From NCBI GenBank assembly GCA_030055595.1, contig JASFYH010000003.1, positions 1-64,000 on the forward strand: DNA of 64,000 nucleotides. Reading direction: 5' to 3'. A program made the position numbers and the translations under genes. Below are positions 35,395 to 43,813 of the stretch, one piece after another. Each line of letters begins with the position of its first letter. Position 1 is the first letter of the stretch. The stretch is from Archaeoglobales archaeon. Its GTDB lineage: Archaea; Halobacteriota; Archaeoglobi; Archaeoglobales; Archaeoglobaceae. The notes below the pieces were generated by a model. It was not told the origin of the DNA and did no database searches. It was given only the letters and a program-made list of their open reading frames with translations.

Positions 35395-36801
35395 TTAATC
35401 TCTCATTACTAAGACGTTTTCAGGCTTTCCAGCGGGAAGAGTGTAATTGGGCGGGAATATTCCTAATTTTTGTGCCTCTTTTACTAACCAATCCCTGTGG
35501 TCTGGATGTGCTATTTTAATCAAGGCAATAGCTCTTTCTCTAATTGGAGATCCTCTTAGATATGCAACTCCCCATTCCGTAGCTATGTATTGCACAATAG
35601 TTCTCGGGACTGTTACAGCTGAACCCGCGGGAAGAACAGGCACGACCCTTGAGACTCCATTATAAGTAGAATAGAGCGCTAATACACTTTTACCCATTCG
35701 ATCTCTACTAAATAGGCAACCCATTGCAAAGTCTAACTGTCCACCCGTTCCACTGACCTGAAACAGCTTTCCTTCTGGAGAGATCAGCCCTACCTGTTCA
35801 GAATTGGCCTGCCCCATCAGATCAACCTGCATGGTTTGATTTAAAGAGAACATCTTCGGTTGCTGTGCTATTATGAAGGGATCATTTGTGTAGTCCACGG
35901 GATATATAGCAAAACCTGGGTTTCTGTCAAGTTTTTCGTATAGTTTTTTTGTGCCAATGCAGAAAGTAAATACACTCTTTCCTCTGTCAAGCTTTTTACA
36001 GGCATTCGTTATTATGCCCTCTTCAATTAGCTCAACCGCTCCCTCGCTAACCATTTCAGTGTGCAATCCAAGATCTTTGAAGTCTGAATCTCTTAAAATT
36101 CTCATAATCGTGTCTGGTAGTCCCCCTATTCCCACTTGCAGAGTTGAACCATCACTAATTAAACCCGCTTCTATGATATTTTCTGCGATCATCTTGTCTT
36201 CTCTGCTTGGGGGTGGAAGTGAAGAAAGCGACGGGACGGGAAATTCGTGATCTTCAACAATGTAGTCAACATCCGAGATATGTATGCACTCATCAGATCC
36301 TCCGTAGATCCAAGGCATTTCTTTCTTTACGATCACCACGACTTTTTTAGCTGATTCTGAGAAAGCCTTCAAATGAGAGCACGTTAAACCAAAATTGAAA
36401 TAGCCGTTCTTGTCCATTTGTGTTGTGACCAAGAATGCAAGATCGATCTTCCCTTTTTCGCACTCCCTAACAATTCTGGGGGAGTCGTGATACAATCTCG
36501 GAAGATAGACTCCTACTCCCAGCTTTTTAGTGTAAATCCTGCTTGAAGCATAAATAAAACCGCTTCTCCACTTGAAAACTTCTAAATTCGGATCCACTTC
36601 CAAGAACTTATATGGAACAAAGTCGATAAAAGTCCCGATTGACACGTTTTCAAGCTCTTGTTTCCTCCGAGCCAAATACTTGTCGATTATTTGTGCGAAA
36701 TTTACAGCACCGCCCATCTCAATTCTCATTCCACTTTCGACGAGCTTTACCGCCTCTTCAGGGCTGATCAATTTATGGGAATATTCTTCCAAATACCCCA
36801 T
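35395..36801 (-). CDS. Acetyl-CoA hydrolase/4-hydroxybutyrate CoA-transferase family protein
   Basis: 468 residues from the ATG at 36801, which follows GAGGTGAAAG; the track start (GTG) lies in that site. LQVGIGGLPDTIMRILR and GLHTEMVSEGAVELI, whose glutamate forms the acyl-CoA link, are the family core, with GTGGQLDFAMGCLFSRDRMG and VPVLPAGSAVTVPRTIVQYI further on. Members move CoA between acetyl-CoA and acids such as butyrate or 4-hydroxybutyrate. It is divergent from the TRAP genes and shares a palindromic site with them, so it probably activates the same imported acid. Confidence 0.87.
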   Translation of the reverse strand: MGYLEEYSHKLISPEEAVKLVESGMRIEMGGAVNFAQIIDKYLARRKQELENVSIGTFIDFVPYKFLEVDPNLEVFKWRSGFIYASSRIYTKKLGVGVYLPRLYHDSPRIVRECEKGKIDLAFLVTTQMDKNGYFNFGLTCSHLKAFSESAKKVVVIVKKEMPWIYGGSDECIHISDVDYIVEDHEFPVPSLSSLPPPSREDKMIAENIIEAGLISDGSTLQVGIGGLPDTIMRILRDSDFKDLGLHTEMVSEGAVELIEEGIITNACKKLDRGKSVFTFCIGTKKLYEKLDRNPGFAIYPVDYTNDPFIIAQQPKMFSLNQTMQVDLMGQANSEQVGLISPEGKLFQVSGTGGQLDFAMGCLFSRDRMGKSVLALYSTYNGVSRVVPVLPAGSAVTVPRTIVQYIATEWGVAYLRGSPIRERAIALIKIAHPDHRDWLVKEAQKLGIFPPNYTLPAGKPENVLVMRD

Positions 36802-36845
36802 CACTTTCACCTCATCTTTGGGGAATGTAGAAGGATTTATTTAAA

Positions 36846-36868
36846 TTTTTGCATATAGTATGCAAAAA
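36846..36868. promoter_or_regulatory. Perfect inverted repeat between divergent CoA-transferase and TRAP promoters
   Basis: TTTTTGCATA, spacer TAG, then TATGCAAAAA: ten-base perfect arms. It overlaps the upstream edge of the leftward TATA-like AATTTAAATAAATCC (about 36833-36847) and lies about 18 bases left of the rightward TATA-like AAGTATATATACT (about 36885-36898). A dimeric regulator bound here would affect both the CoA-transferase and the transporter. The regulator gene is not in the neighbourhood. The same repeat was not noticed elsewhere in the window. Confidence 0.6.
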
Positions 36869-36927
36869 AACATCATCATTATCGTTAAGTATATATACTC
36901 CCTTTGCTATTTTCTACGGGTGATTGG

Positions 36928-37992
36928 ATGGAGCGGAAAATTACACTATTACTGTTAAGCATTTTAGCGGTTGCAATAGTAGCAACATTATCGGGATGTG
37001 TAAGTGAAGAAGGGCAGAAAACTCCTTCACCAACTACACAAACCACTCCTACGCCCCAATTGAGCCCAATAACGATTCGTATTAAAAGTGGACCTACCGG
37101 AACAACTTGGTATGCCCAAGCTTCCGCAATTGCGGGAATACTGAGCAGAGAGATCCCGGGTAGTAGCGCTACGGTAGAGACCGGATCAGCGATCTCCAAC
37201 ATTGTTCTGGTAGAAGAAGGAAAGACAGACGTTGCCTTTACTTTTATCTGCCTACTTCCCGCAGCAACTCGTGGGGAGATTATAAGCGGTGATTACTTCA
37301 AGAAACCGACAGAAAACGTAAGCGTTCTGCTTTATACAACGAGAGCTGCTTATGTTCTAATAACAACCGCAGATAAGGGTTGGAGCACAGTAGAAGACAT
37401 TAAAGGCAAGTCAATAAGGTATGTAACTTATCCTCCAGGATTTGTTGCAAGATATATGACCGATGAGATCTTACAAGCCCACGGAATAACCTTAAAAGAC
37501 ATTGAGAGCTGGGGAGGAAACATAATAGTTGTTAACAGATATGACGATGCGGTTGATCTTCTTGCGAAAGGTCAAGCAGACGTTATCGCATACACTGCTG
37601 CGACATTTGGACAAAGCCCGGCATTAGTTGAGTTAGAAGCTCAGAAGAAATTTGTCTTCTTAGAGCCGACAGAAGCGGGAATTCAAAAAATAGTTTCTAA
37701 GTTCCCGGTTCTAATCGAAACTGTAAAACCAGGGTTGTATAAGAGCATAACAAAAGAGACAAAAGTCGTTAACGACATAACCGTCTACTTAGTGCCAAAA
37801 GATCTGCCTGAAGATGTTGCTTACACTTTAACCAAGTTAATCGTAGAGCACAGAAATGAGATTGCGAGTGTTCAAGCAGAATTTGGAGTTTTGACTCCGA
37901 AAGATTTTCTCTCAGGCTACGGAAAACCGGGACAACCCCCGCTACATCCGGGAGCGGTCAAATACTTTAAAGAGATTGGTGTGCTAAAGTAG
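36928..37992 (+). CDS. TAXI-family TRAP transporter substrate-binding lipoprotein
   Basis: 354 residues from the ATG at 36928, after GGGTGATTGG. A signal with lipobox (VAIVATLSGCVSE) is followed by a proline-threonine spacer and the TAXI domain: IRIKSGPTGTTWYAQASAIAGIL, TGSAISNIVLVEEGKTDVAF and ADVIAYTAATFGQSPALVELE. It would bind an organic acid outside the cell and deliver it to the membrane permease encoded 39 bases downstream. TAXI members are mostly uncharacterised in ligand; context here suggests a C4 acid. Confidence 0.93.
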   Translation: MERKITLLLLSILAVAIVATLSGCVSEEGQKTPSPTTQTTPTPQLSPITIRIKSGPTGTTWYAQASAIAGILSREIPGSSATVETGSAISNIVLVEEGKTDVAFTFICLLPAATRGEIISGDYFKKPTENVSVLLYTTRAAYVLITTADKGWSTVEDIKGKSIRYVTYPPGFVARYMTDEILQAHGITLKDIESWGGNIIVVNRYDDAVDLLAKGQADVIAYTAATFGQSPALVELEAQKKFVFLEPTEAGIQKIVSKFPVLIETVKPGLYKSITKETKVVNDITVYLVPKDLPEDVAYTLTKLIVEHRNEIASVQAEFGVLTPKDFLSGYGKPGQPPLHPGAVKYFKEIGVLK

Positions 37993-38031
37993 AAATTTAA
38001 AGATCTATTTTTTAATCTTTAGAGGTGAACC

Positions 38032-39915
38032 ATGCCCGAAAGGCGTCTTGAAGGAAAAATAAAGCTCCTTACTGAAGTTTTAGCATTAATAACAACGATC
38101 TTTGCACTTCATCTAATCCTAATTGGTCCTTTATTGGGTTTTTTAAGAGTCTCCGCAATATTCATGCTACTCATTTTAATAATGGCTTTTATAATATATC
38201 CCGGAAGACTTACTTGGCAGAAGGTTAATTTCTTTGACATTCTATTCATGATCCTTGCGGTAATTGGAATGGGGTATATTATATTCAACTATGACTACTT
38301 AGTAGCGGTAAGGATCGAAGACCTTACCCCAGTAACCACTGCTGAACTTTTGCTTGGCGTGATCTCTCTTATAGTCATATTAGAAGCTTCAAGAAGAATT
38401 ATCGGGCTTCCAATGAGCATAATTCTTATTATTTTAATACTCTACGCACTATTCGGCAAAAACTTACCACCTCCGTTAACTCACCCGGGTTTCTCGTTCG
38501 AGTGGATCATCGAAAAGATCTATTTGACGACCAAGGGGATCTTCGGTCTTCCGATCTCTGTGGTTGTTAGCCTTGCATATACTTTCGTTCTTTACGGAGT
38601 TGTTCTGGAGCAGACAGGCGTTATTAAGACATTCTTGGATTTTGCCTATAGACTATTTGGAAGATCTCGCGGAGCTTCTGCAAAGTCCTGCATAACTGCG
38701 GGAACCTTGGTTGGAATGGCAAGCGGTTTACCCATGTCTACCACGTATGTAATCGGAATACCGACGATTCCAGAGATGATCAAATCTGGCTACAAGTCCC
38801 ATATAGCGGGAGCCATTGCAGCTGTTACTGGCACTGCAGCACAGATCATGCCCCCAATTTTGGGTGTGGCTGCATTTGTTGTAGCTCAGATGATGAATGT
38901 TCACTATATAGAAGTTGCAAAAATGTCCTTGATTCCCGCTCTGCTCTTTTATTTCTCCTTTTTCCTGATCGTTCACTTTGAGTCACTTAAGCATAATGTA
39001 GGAAGAGTTGAACATACCGCGGTGCCTTTCAAAAAGATCTTTAAAGACGGGTTCTATGTATTCGTGATCTCAATTGGACTGCTCATTTATTTACTGGTTC
39101 AATTCTACCCTGCGGGTTTAGCAGCTTTTTACTCAAGCTTAGGAGCAATTTTGATAGCCTTAGTGAAGAAAGAGAACAGAAATCTGCGTGTCATTTATAG
39201 GATCCTTGTAAGAACGGGTATGCTGTCCATTTACATTGCGGTAGCCTGCGCAGCGGCGGGTGTGATCATCGCTCTGCTTGTAGAGACTGGGCTGAATATA
39301 AAATTCACCTCATTGGTTATGGCTCTTGGACATGAAAACCTCGGATTGGCTTTGATCCTCTCTGCGATCGCAGTTTTAATTTTAGGCATGGGCATGCCGA
39401 GTATCCCCGCCTATATCACGGGAGCGTCAATATTCGTGCCAGCACTTGTAAAATTTGGAATTCCGGCTGCTGCAGCGCATATGTTCTGTTTCTACTATGC
39501 AATTCTCTACTCAATTACACCTCCAGTTGCATTTGCAACTTATGCTGGAGCACAAATCGCAAAAGCGGACATGATGAAAACTGGATTCGCTGGTGTGAGA
39601 TTGGGGTTCTTAACTTATGTAGTTCCGTTTTTATTCGTTTTCAACCCCGCATTACTTCTGATCGCAATGGATCCGTTCGATGTCCTGGCTAAAACGCTAT
39701 TAGCAGTTATTGCAGTGTTCTTCCTCTCCTTAGGTTTAGCTGGCTACTTATTCAACTCGCTTAATGGTCTTCAAAGGGCTCTACTTTTGGTGGCGGGGAT
39801 GTTAATGATACCACCATCCACTTTGACTATGCTCACAGGTCTAATCGTTGGATCTCTCACCACATTAACTGCATTCTACTCCCAAAAAAGAAATGCTTTA
39901 GCGATCTCCAAGTAA
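38032..39915 (+). CDS. TRAP transporter fused permease (DctQM fusion)
   Basis: 627 residues with about sixteen to eighteen hydrophobic helices. It combines the small four-helix and large twelve-helix TRAP permease units in one protein, as usual with TAXI receptors. LVGMASGLPMSTTYVIGIPTIPEMIKSGYKSHIAGAIAAVTGTAAQIMPPILGVAAF is typical of the large unit, as is ILGMGMPSIPAYITGASIFVPAL. It would use a sodium or proton gradient to import the acid captured by the lipoprotein. It is 39 bases after the receptor gene and surely cotranscribed. Confidence 0.93.
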   Translation: MPERRLEGKIKLLTEVLALITTIFALHLILIGPLLGFLRVSAIFMLLILIMAFIIYPGRLTWQKVNFFDILFMILAVIGMGYIIFNYDYLVAVRIEDLTPVTTAELLLGVISLIVILEASRRIIGLPMSIILIILILYALFGKNLPPPLTHPGFSFEWIIEKIYLTTKGIFGLPISVVVSLAYTFVLYGVVLEQTGVIKTFLDFAYRLFGRSRGASAKSCITAGTLVGMASGLPMSTTYVIGIPTIPEMIKSGYKSHIAGAIAAVTGTAAQIMPPILGVAAFVVAQMMNVHYIEVAKMSLIPALLFYFSFFLIVHFESLKHNVGRVEHTAVPFKKIFKDGFYVFVISIGLLIYLLVQFYPAGLAAFYSSLGAILIALVKKENRNLRVIYRILVRTGMLSIYIAVACAAAGVIIALLVETGLNIKFTSLVMALGHENLGLALILSAIAVLILGMGMPSIPAYITGASIFVPALVKFGIPAAAAHMFCFYYAILYSITPPVAFATYAGAQIAKADMMKTGFAGVRLGFLTYVVPFLFVFNPALLLIAMDPFDVLAKTLLAVIAVFFLSLGLAGYLFNSLNGLQRALLLVAGMLMIPPSTLTMLTGLIVGSLTTLTAFYSQKRNALAISK

Positions 39916-40032
39916 TTGATCTAACGCTTTTTTATTTTTACCGAAGTTTAGAAAAGCCCAAAATTGCTGGAAAATGTAGAAAATTTTAAAATCTTAAAAA
40001 TTCAAATCTATCGTCTTAATAGGGGTGATCGA

Positions 40033-41814
40033 ATGAAAGTTCCAGACTTTATAAAAAACAGGTTCTGGCTTGATAGGGGCTGGGTAAATGGAATTCCGGC
40101 GGACGTTGAGATCCCTGAAAAACCCTTATATGAAGTTATAGATGAGGCCTGCATTAAATACGCAAATAGAGTGGCTATAAACTTCTATGGCTACGAAATA
40201 AGTTATATAATGCTTAAAAATCTGTCCGATCGTGCAGCAACCGCATTTGTGAAGATGGGAGTTAAAAAAGGGGACGTAGTTGCGATCTATGCTCCGAATT
40301 GTCCCCAATTCGCAATAGCTTACTACGGAGCGATGAAGGCGGGAGCAACTGTTACTGCGATCTCTCCACTCTTCGCCCCAAGAGAAGTTGAGTATCAGCT
40401 GAATGACAGCGGTGCAAAGATTTTAGTCACCGTGGAACAGCTATATCCCAACTTTAATGCGGTGAGAAAGAACACCAAGGTGGAGAAAGTTATTGTGGCA
40501 AACATATTCGGTGGAGAGGCAAAAGTTGAAGGAGACTTCATAGACTTCAGAAATCTCTTCGCAGTTGAACCCAATCCACCAAAGATCAGTTGGGATGTTA
40601 AGGAAGATCTTGCGGTTCTGCAATACACTGGTGGAACTACTGGACTGCCAAAAGCTGCAATGCTTACGCATTACAATGTCGTTGCACAGGTTTATCAGCT
40701 GATGCCATTCACAGACGTGCTTAGAAAGTGGCTTAAAAATGAGAGCAAGATCATAAAGAGAGAGCCACCTTACATAACCTTGGAGCTAAATGGAAAAATA
40801 GTAAAAACTTTTGAGGACTACTACGACAATGACTACAGCCCAAGAGTTGCAATTTTACCTTGGTATCATATCTATGCTCAAACGGTCGATCTGAACAGCG
40901 GTCTCGCGGTTGGAGATTTGCTTGTAGTGTTTGCAAGATTCGAACCAGAGAAGCTCCTTGAGGCTATAGAAAAGTTTAGAGTTGCAACATTCATGGGTGC
41001 TCCAGCGATCTTCGTTTACTATGCTAACAATCCTGACTTGCTGAAAAAATATGATCTCAGCTCATTGATCTACGTGAATAACGGTGCGGGACCTATTCCG
41101 CCAGAAGTTGTAAAAAAGTGGGACGAGGCAACATCGAATGCGGTCAGAAACATGCTTGTCGAAGGCTATGGCTTAAGTGAGGCTTCACCCGTTACGCATA
41201 CAACCTTCGGACCGCCATTTAGAGCAAGAAAAATTGGTTCAATTGGTCCCCCAATTCCAAATACATATGCGGGGGTTATTGATCCCTCCACACTCGAATT
41301 CCTACCACTGGGTAAAGAGGGGGAGCTCGTTATAAGCGGTCCACAGGTTATGAAAGGCTATTGGAACAGACCAAAGGAAACTGAAGAAGTTTTCTTCTAC
41401 GCTGACGGGATGAAATGGCTTAGAACGGGAGATATAGCAAAGATCGATGAAGATGGTTACTTCTACATTGTTGATAGACTGAAGGACATAATAAAATACA
41501 AAGGACACAGCGTTTATCCAAGGGAAATTGAGGACGTAATCTACGAACATCCCGCAGTTCAAGAAGTCTGCGTTGTTGGAATTCCAGATCCCGAGGCGGG
41601 AGAAAACATTAAGGCTTTTGTTGTGCTAAAGCAAGAATATAGAGGAAAGATCACAGAGAAAGAGCTAATAGAATGGTGCAAAGAGAGGCTCGCAACTTAT
41701 AAGTATCCGAGGATCGTTGAATTCAGAGAAGAATTGCCAAAGAGTGCAGCGGGCAAATATTTGAGGAGGTTATTGAGAGAAGAGTCGATCAGAAAGGGAA
41801 TTGCAAACCAGTAA
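40033..41814 (+). CDS. AMP-forming acyl-CoA synthetase
   Basis: 593 residues from the ATG at 40033, after GGGGTGATCG; the track start is too far upstream. The adenylate-forming core motifs are LQYTGGTTGLPKAAM (phosphate loop), EGYGLSEASPVTH, TGDIAKIDEDGYFYIVDRLKDIIKYKG and PKSAAGKYLRR with the catalytic lysine. The N-terminal segment FIKNRFWLDRGWVNGIPADVEIP resembles long-chain-type synthetases. Together with the dehydratase downstream it probably activates the imported acid to its CoA ester at the cost of ATP to AMP. A medium-chain fatty acid is an alternative substrate. Confidence 0.88.
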   Translation: MKVPDFIKNRFWLDRGWVNGIPADVEIPEKPLYEVIDEACIKYANRVAINFYGYEISYIMLKNLSDRAATAFVKMGVKKGDVVAIYAPNCPQFAIAYYGAMKAGATVTAISPLFAPREVEYQLNDSGAKILVTVEQLYPNFNAVRKNTKVEKVIVANIFGGEAKVEGDFIDFRNLFAVEPNPPKISWDVKEDLAVLQYTGGTTGLPKAAMLTHYNVVAQVYQLMPFTDVLRKWLKNESKIIKREPPYITLELNGKIVKTFEDYYDNDYSPRVAILPWYHIYAQTVDLNSGLAVGDLLVVFARFEPEKLLEAIEKFRVATFMGAPAIFVYYANNPDLLKKYDLSSLIYVNNGAGPIPPEVVKKWDEATSNAVRNMLVEGYGLSEASPVTHTTFGPPFRARKIGSIGPPIPNTYAGVIDPSTLEFLPLGKEGELVISGPQVMKGYWNRPKETEEVFFYADGMKWLRTGDIAKIDEDGYFYIVDRLKDIIKYKGHSVYPREIEDVIYEHPAVQEVCVVGIPDPEAGENIKAFVVLKQEYRGKITEKELIEWCKERLATYKYPRIVEFREELPKSAAGKYLRRLLREESIRKGIANQ

Positions 41815-41873
41815 AAATCGAAAAAGATTTAATAGCTTGCAAGTTTTTTATTTTTAAATAGTGAGGTGAAAGA
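41815..41873 (+). promoter_or_regulatory. Gap with promoter-like sequence before the dehydratase genes
   Basis: TTTTTTATTTTTAAATAG at about 41844-41861 is TATA-like; the following GTGAGGTGAAAG is a ribosome site for the 22-codon ORF at 41874. A separate promoter for the dehydratase transcript is therefore possible in addition to read-through from the synthetase gene. Confidence 0.4.
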
Positions 41874-41942
41874 ATGGGGGGATTTGCGCAAAAAAAGCAG
41901 TTTATACTGCTTTCAATAGGAAATGCGAGGTGGTATGAATGA
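41874..41942 (+). CDS. 22-residue upstream ORF coupled to the dehydratase gene
   Basis: Reads MGGFAQKKQFILLSIGNARW plus two residues and stops with TGA overlapping the ATG of the dehydratase gene (ATGA). GAGGTGAAAG stands before its ATG, a good ribosome site, and a second GAGGTGG inside its end serves the dehydratase. It may be a leader peptide that couples translation, or a very small protein. No family is known to me. Confidence 0.4.
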   Translation: MGGFAQKKQFILLSIGNARWYE

Positions 41943-43366
41943 GGACTTCTGAGGAATACAAGCAAGATCTATACAAGCTAAAACCGAACGTTTACGTGAG
42001 AGGGAAAAAAGTCAGAAGAGATTCGCCGGAAGTTAGTGGAGGTATTAACGTAATTTCCAAAACTTTCGATCTCGTGGAAAATCCAGAGTTCAAAGACTTG
42101 CTCGTGACGCATTCCCATCTGACTGGCAAGAAGATCAACCGATTTACGAACGTAAATCAATCTGCGGAAGATTTGCTGAAGAAGCAAGAAATGGTAAGAA
42201 AGTGCTGTCAGGTCACAGGGGGATGCATTCAACGTTGCATGGGCTGTGATGCGATCAATGGCTTATCAGTCGCAACGTATGCTGCTGATCAGGAGTTCGG
42301 CACAGACTACCACAAGAGGTTCCTTGAATATTTGAAAGAGTTCCAGAATAGAGATCTTGTTGCTGCATGTGCCCAGACTGATGTCAAGGGGGATCGAAGC
42401 AAAAGACCGCATGAACAAGATGATCCAGACATGTATGTGCGTGTCGTTGAGAAAAGAAGTGACGGGATCATTGTCAGGGGAGCAAAGAACTGCATAACAA
42501 TGGCAAGCGTTGCGGATGAGATCATAGTTGTGCCAACAAGAGCAATGACTGAGAAAGACAAAGCCTACAGTGTAGCTTTCGCAATTCCCGCGGACACTGA
42601 GGGGGTTAAGATCATTGCAAGAACCGCTCACCATAGGGCTCCACCAGAATTCAACATACCCTTCAACGAAATAGGCGATGACGAAAACATGATCGTCTTT
42701 GACGATGTCTTTGTTCCTTGGGATCGTGTGTTCCTATGCGGAGAGCACAAACAAGCAACAATGGCGGCTCATCTCTTCGCTCTCTTCCATAGACACAGCT
42801 ATACTGGCTGTAAACCCGCTGCGACCGACGTGAAAATGGGCTTTGGTGCGTTGATTGCAGAATACAATGGAGTTTATGACAGGCATAACATAAGAGAAAA
42901 ACTTGTGGAGCTTGCAGCAACCGCTGAGCTTGTTTATGCTGCGGGTATAGCGTCAGCTGTGAGGGGGATCAAGACTCCCGCCGGAACATTTATTCCAAAT
43001 GAAGTTTATGCAAATGTGGGCAGAAGGCATGCGGGGCTTAACTACTACCATGATCTTGAGATCCTTGCTGAACTCAGTGGTGGACTTCCCGCCTGCTTAC
43101 CATTCGCTGAAGACTATCTGAATCCAGAGATAAAGCCATATATTGACAAATACATAAAGAGGAGAAGTGATGTTCCGTCTGAGAAAGTTTACCGCTGTCT
43201 CTACGGGATCTCGAACCTACTCGCCTCGTCTCTTGGAGGAGTAAGTGCTGTCGCGGGAGTTCATGGCGGTGGCTCGCCAGTCATGGAAGACATCGCAATA
43301 TGGCGCTCTTACGACTTTGAGGAGAAGAAGAAGATCGCAAAATACCTTGTAGGAATACGGGATTAG
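41939..43366 (+). CDS. abfD: 4-hydroxybutyryl-CoA dehydratase / vinylacetyl-CoA isomerase
   Basis: 475 residues, the normal length. It converts 4-hydroxybutyryl-CoA to crotonyl-CoA by a ketyl radical with FAD and a [4Fe-4S] cluster. CIQRCMGCDAING holds the N-terminal cluster cysteines and FHRHSYTGCKP the C-terminal histidine and cysteine ligands, as in the Clostridium enzyme. RGAKNCITMASVADEIIVVPTRA and DDVFVPWDRVFL are the flavin-binding segments shared with 4-hydroxyphenylacetate hydroxylases; the cluster ligands separate it from those. In this island it would use the CoA ester made upstream and feed the MaoC hydratase. Confidence 0.92.
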   Translation: MRTSEEYKQDLYKLKPNVYVRGKKVRRDSPEVSGGINVISKTFDLVENPEFKDLLVTHSHLTGKKINRFTNVNQSAEDLLKKQEMVRKCCQVTGGCIQRCMGCDAINGLSVATYAADQEFGTDYHKRFLEYLKEFQNRDLVAACAQTDVKGDRSKRPHEQDDPDMYVRVVEKRSDGIIVRGAKNCITMASVADEIIVVPTRAMTEKDKAYSVAFAIPADTEGVKIIARTAHHRAPPEFNIPFNEIGDDENMIVFDDVFVPWDRVFLCGEHKQATMAAHLFALFHRHSYTGCKPAATDVKMGFGALIAEYNGVYDRHNIREKLVELAATAELVYAAGIASAVRGIKTPAGTFIPNEVYANVGRRHAGLNYYHDLEILAELSGGLPACLPFAEDYLNPEIKPYIDKYIKRRSDVPSEKVYRCLYGISNLLASSLGGVSAVAGVHGGGSPVMEDIAIWRSYDFEEKKKIAKYLVGIRD

Positions 43367-43381
43367 ATCCCGTGATCTTTT

Positions 43382-43813
43382 ATGTTTTTTGAAGATTTCG
43401 AACCGGGAATGAGATTTGAAACCGCAGGAAAGACGATCACCGAAGCAGACATAGTTAACTTCGCTGGTGTAAGCGGAGACTGGAACAGGATCCATCTCGA
43501 CGAGGAATTCGCAAAAAAAACGCAGTTTGGCAGAAGAATTGCACATGGCTTGCTAACGCTTGCGATCACAAGTGGTCTGACGACAAGGTTACGCTTAACA
43601 GAAGATAGCTTAATAGCGTTCTATGGCATTGAAAAACTCAGATTTACAAAGCCCGTTTTCATCGGAGACACGATCAGAGGAGTTGTTGAAGTTGAAGGTA
43701 AGGAAGATAAAGGCGAGTATGGAGTTGTCGCTTTTAAGATCTCAACGCTAAACCAGAATGATGAGGTTGCGATGGTTGCAACTTTCAAAACCGCGGTGAA
43801 GAAAAAGAAATGA
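43382..43813 (+). CDS. MaoC-like (R)-specific enoyl-CoA hydratase
   Basis: 143 residues with a hot-dog fold. FAGVSGDWNRIHLDEEFAKKTQFGRRIAHG holds the catalytic aspartate and histidine pair of MaoC hydratases. It would add water to crotonyl-CoA to form (R)-3-hydroxybutyryl-CoA, exactly the next step after 4-hydroxybutyryl-CoA dehydratase. It starts 15 bases after that gene and overlaps the following metallo-hydrolase by four bases (ATGA). The predicted chain length is short since the protein is small. Confidence 0.88.
   Translation: MFFEDFEPGMRFETAGKTITEADIVNFAGVSGDWNRIHLDEEFAKKTQFGRRIAHGLLTLAITSGLTTRLRLTEDSLIAFYGIEKLRFTKPVFIGDTIRGVVEVEGKEDKGEYGVVAFKISTLNQNDEVAMVATFKTAVKKKK

Noticed and set aside
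41939-43366. 4-hydroxyphenylacetate 3-monooxygenase as the product
   Set aside because: Same flavoprotein superfamily, but the cysteine and histidine cluster ligands of 4-hydroxybutyryl-CoA dehydratase are present.
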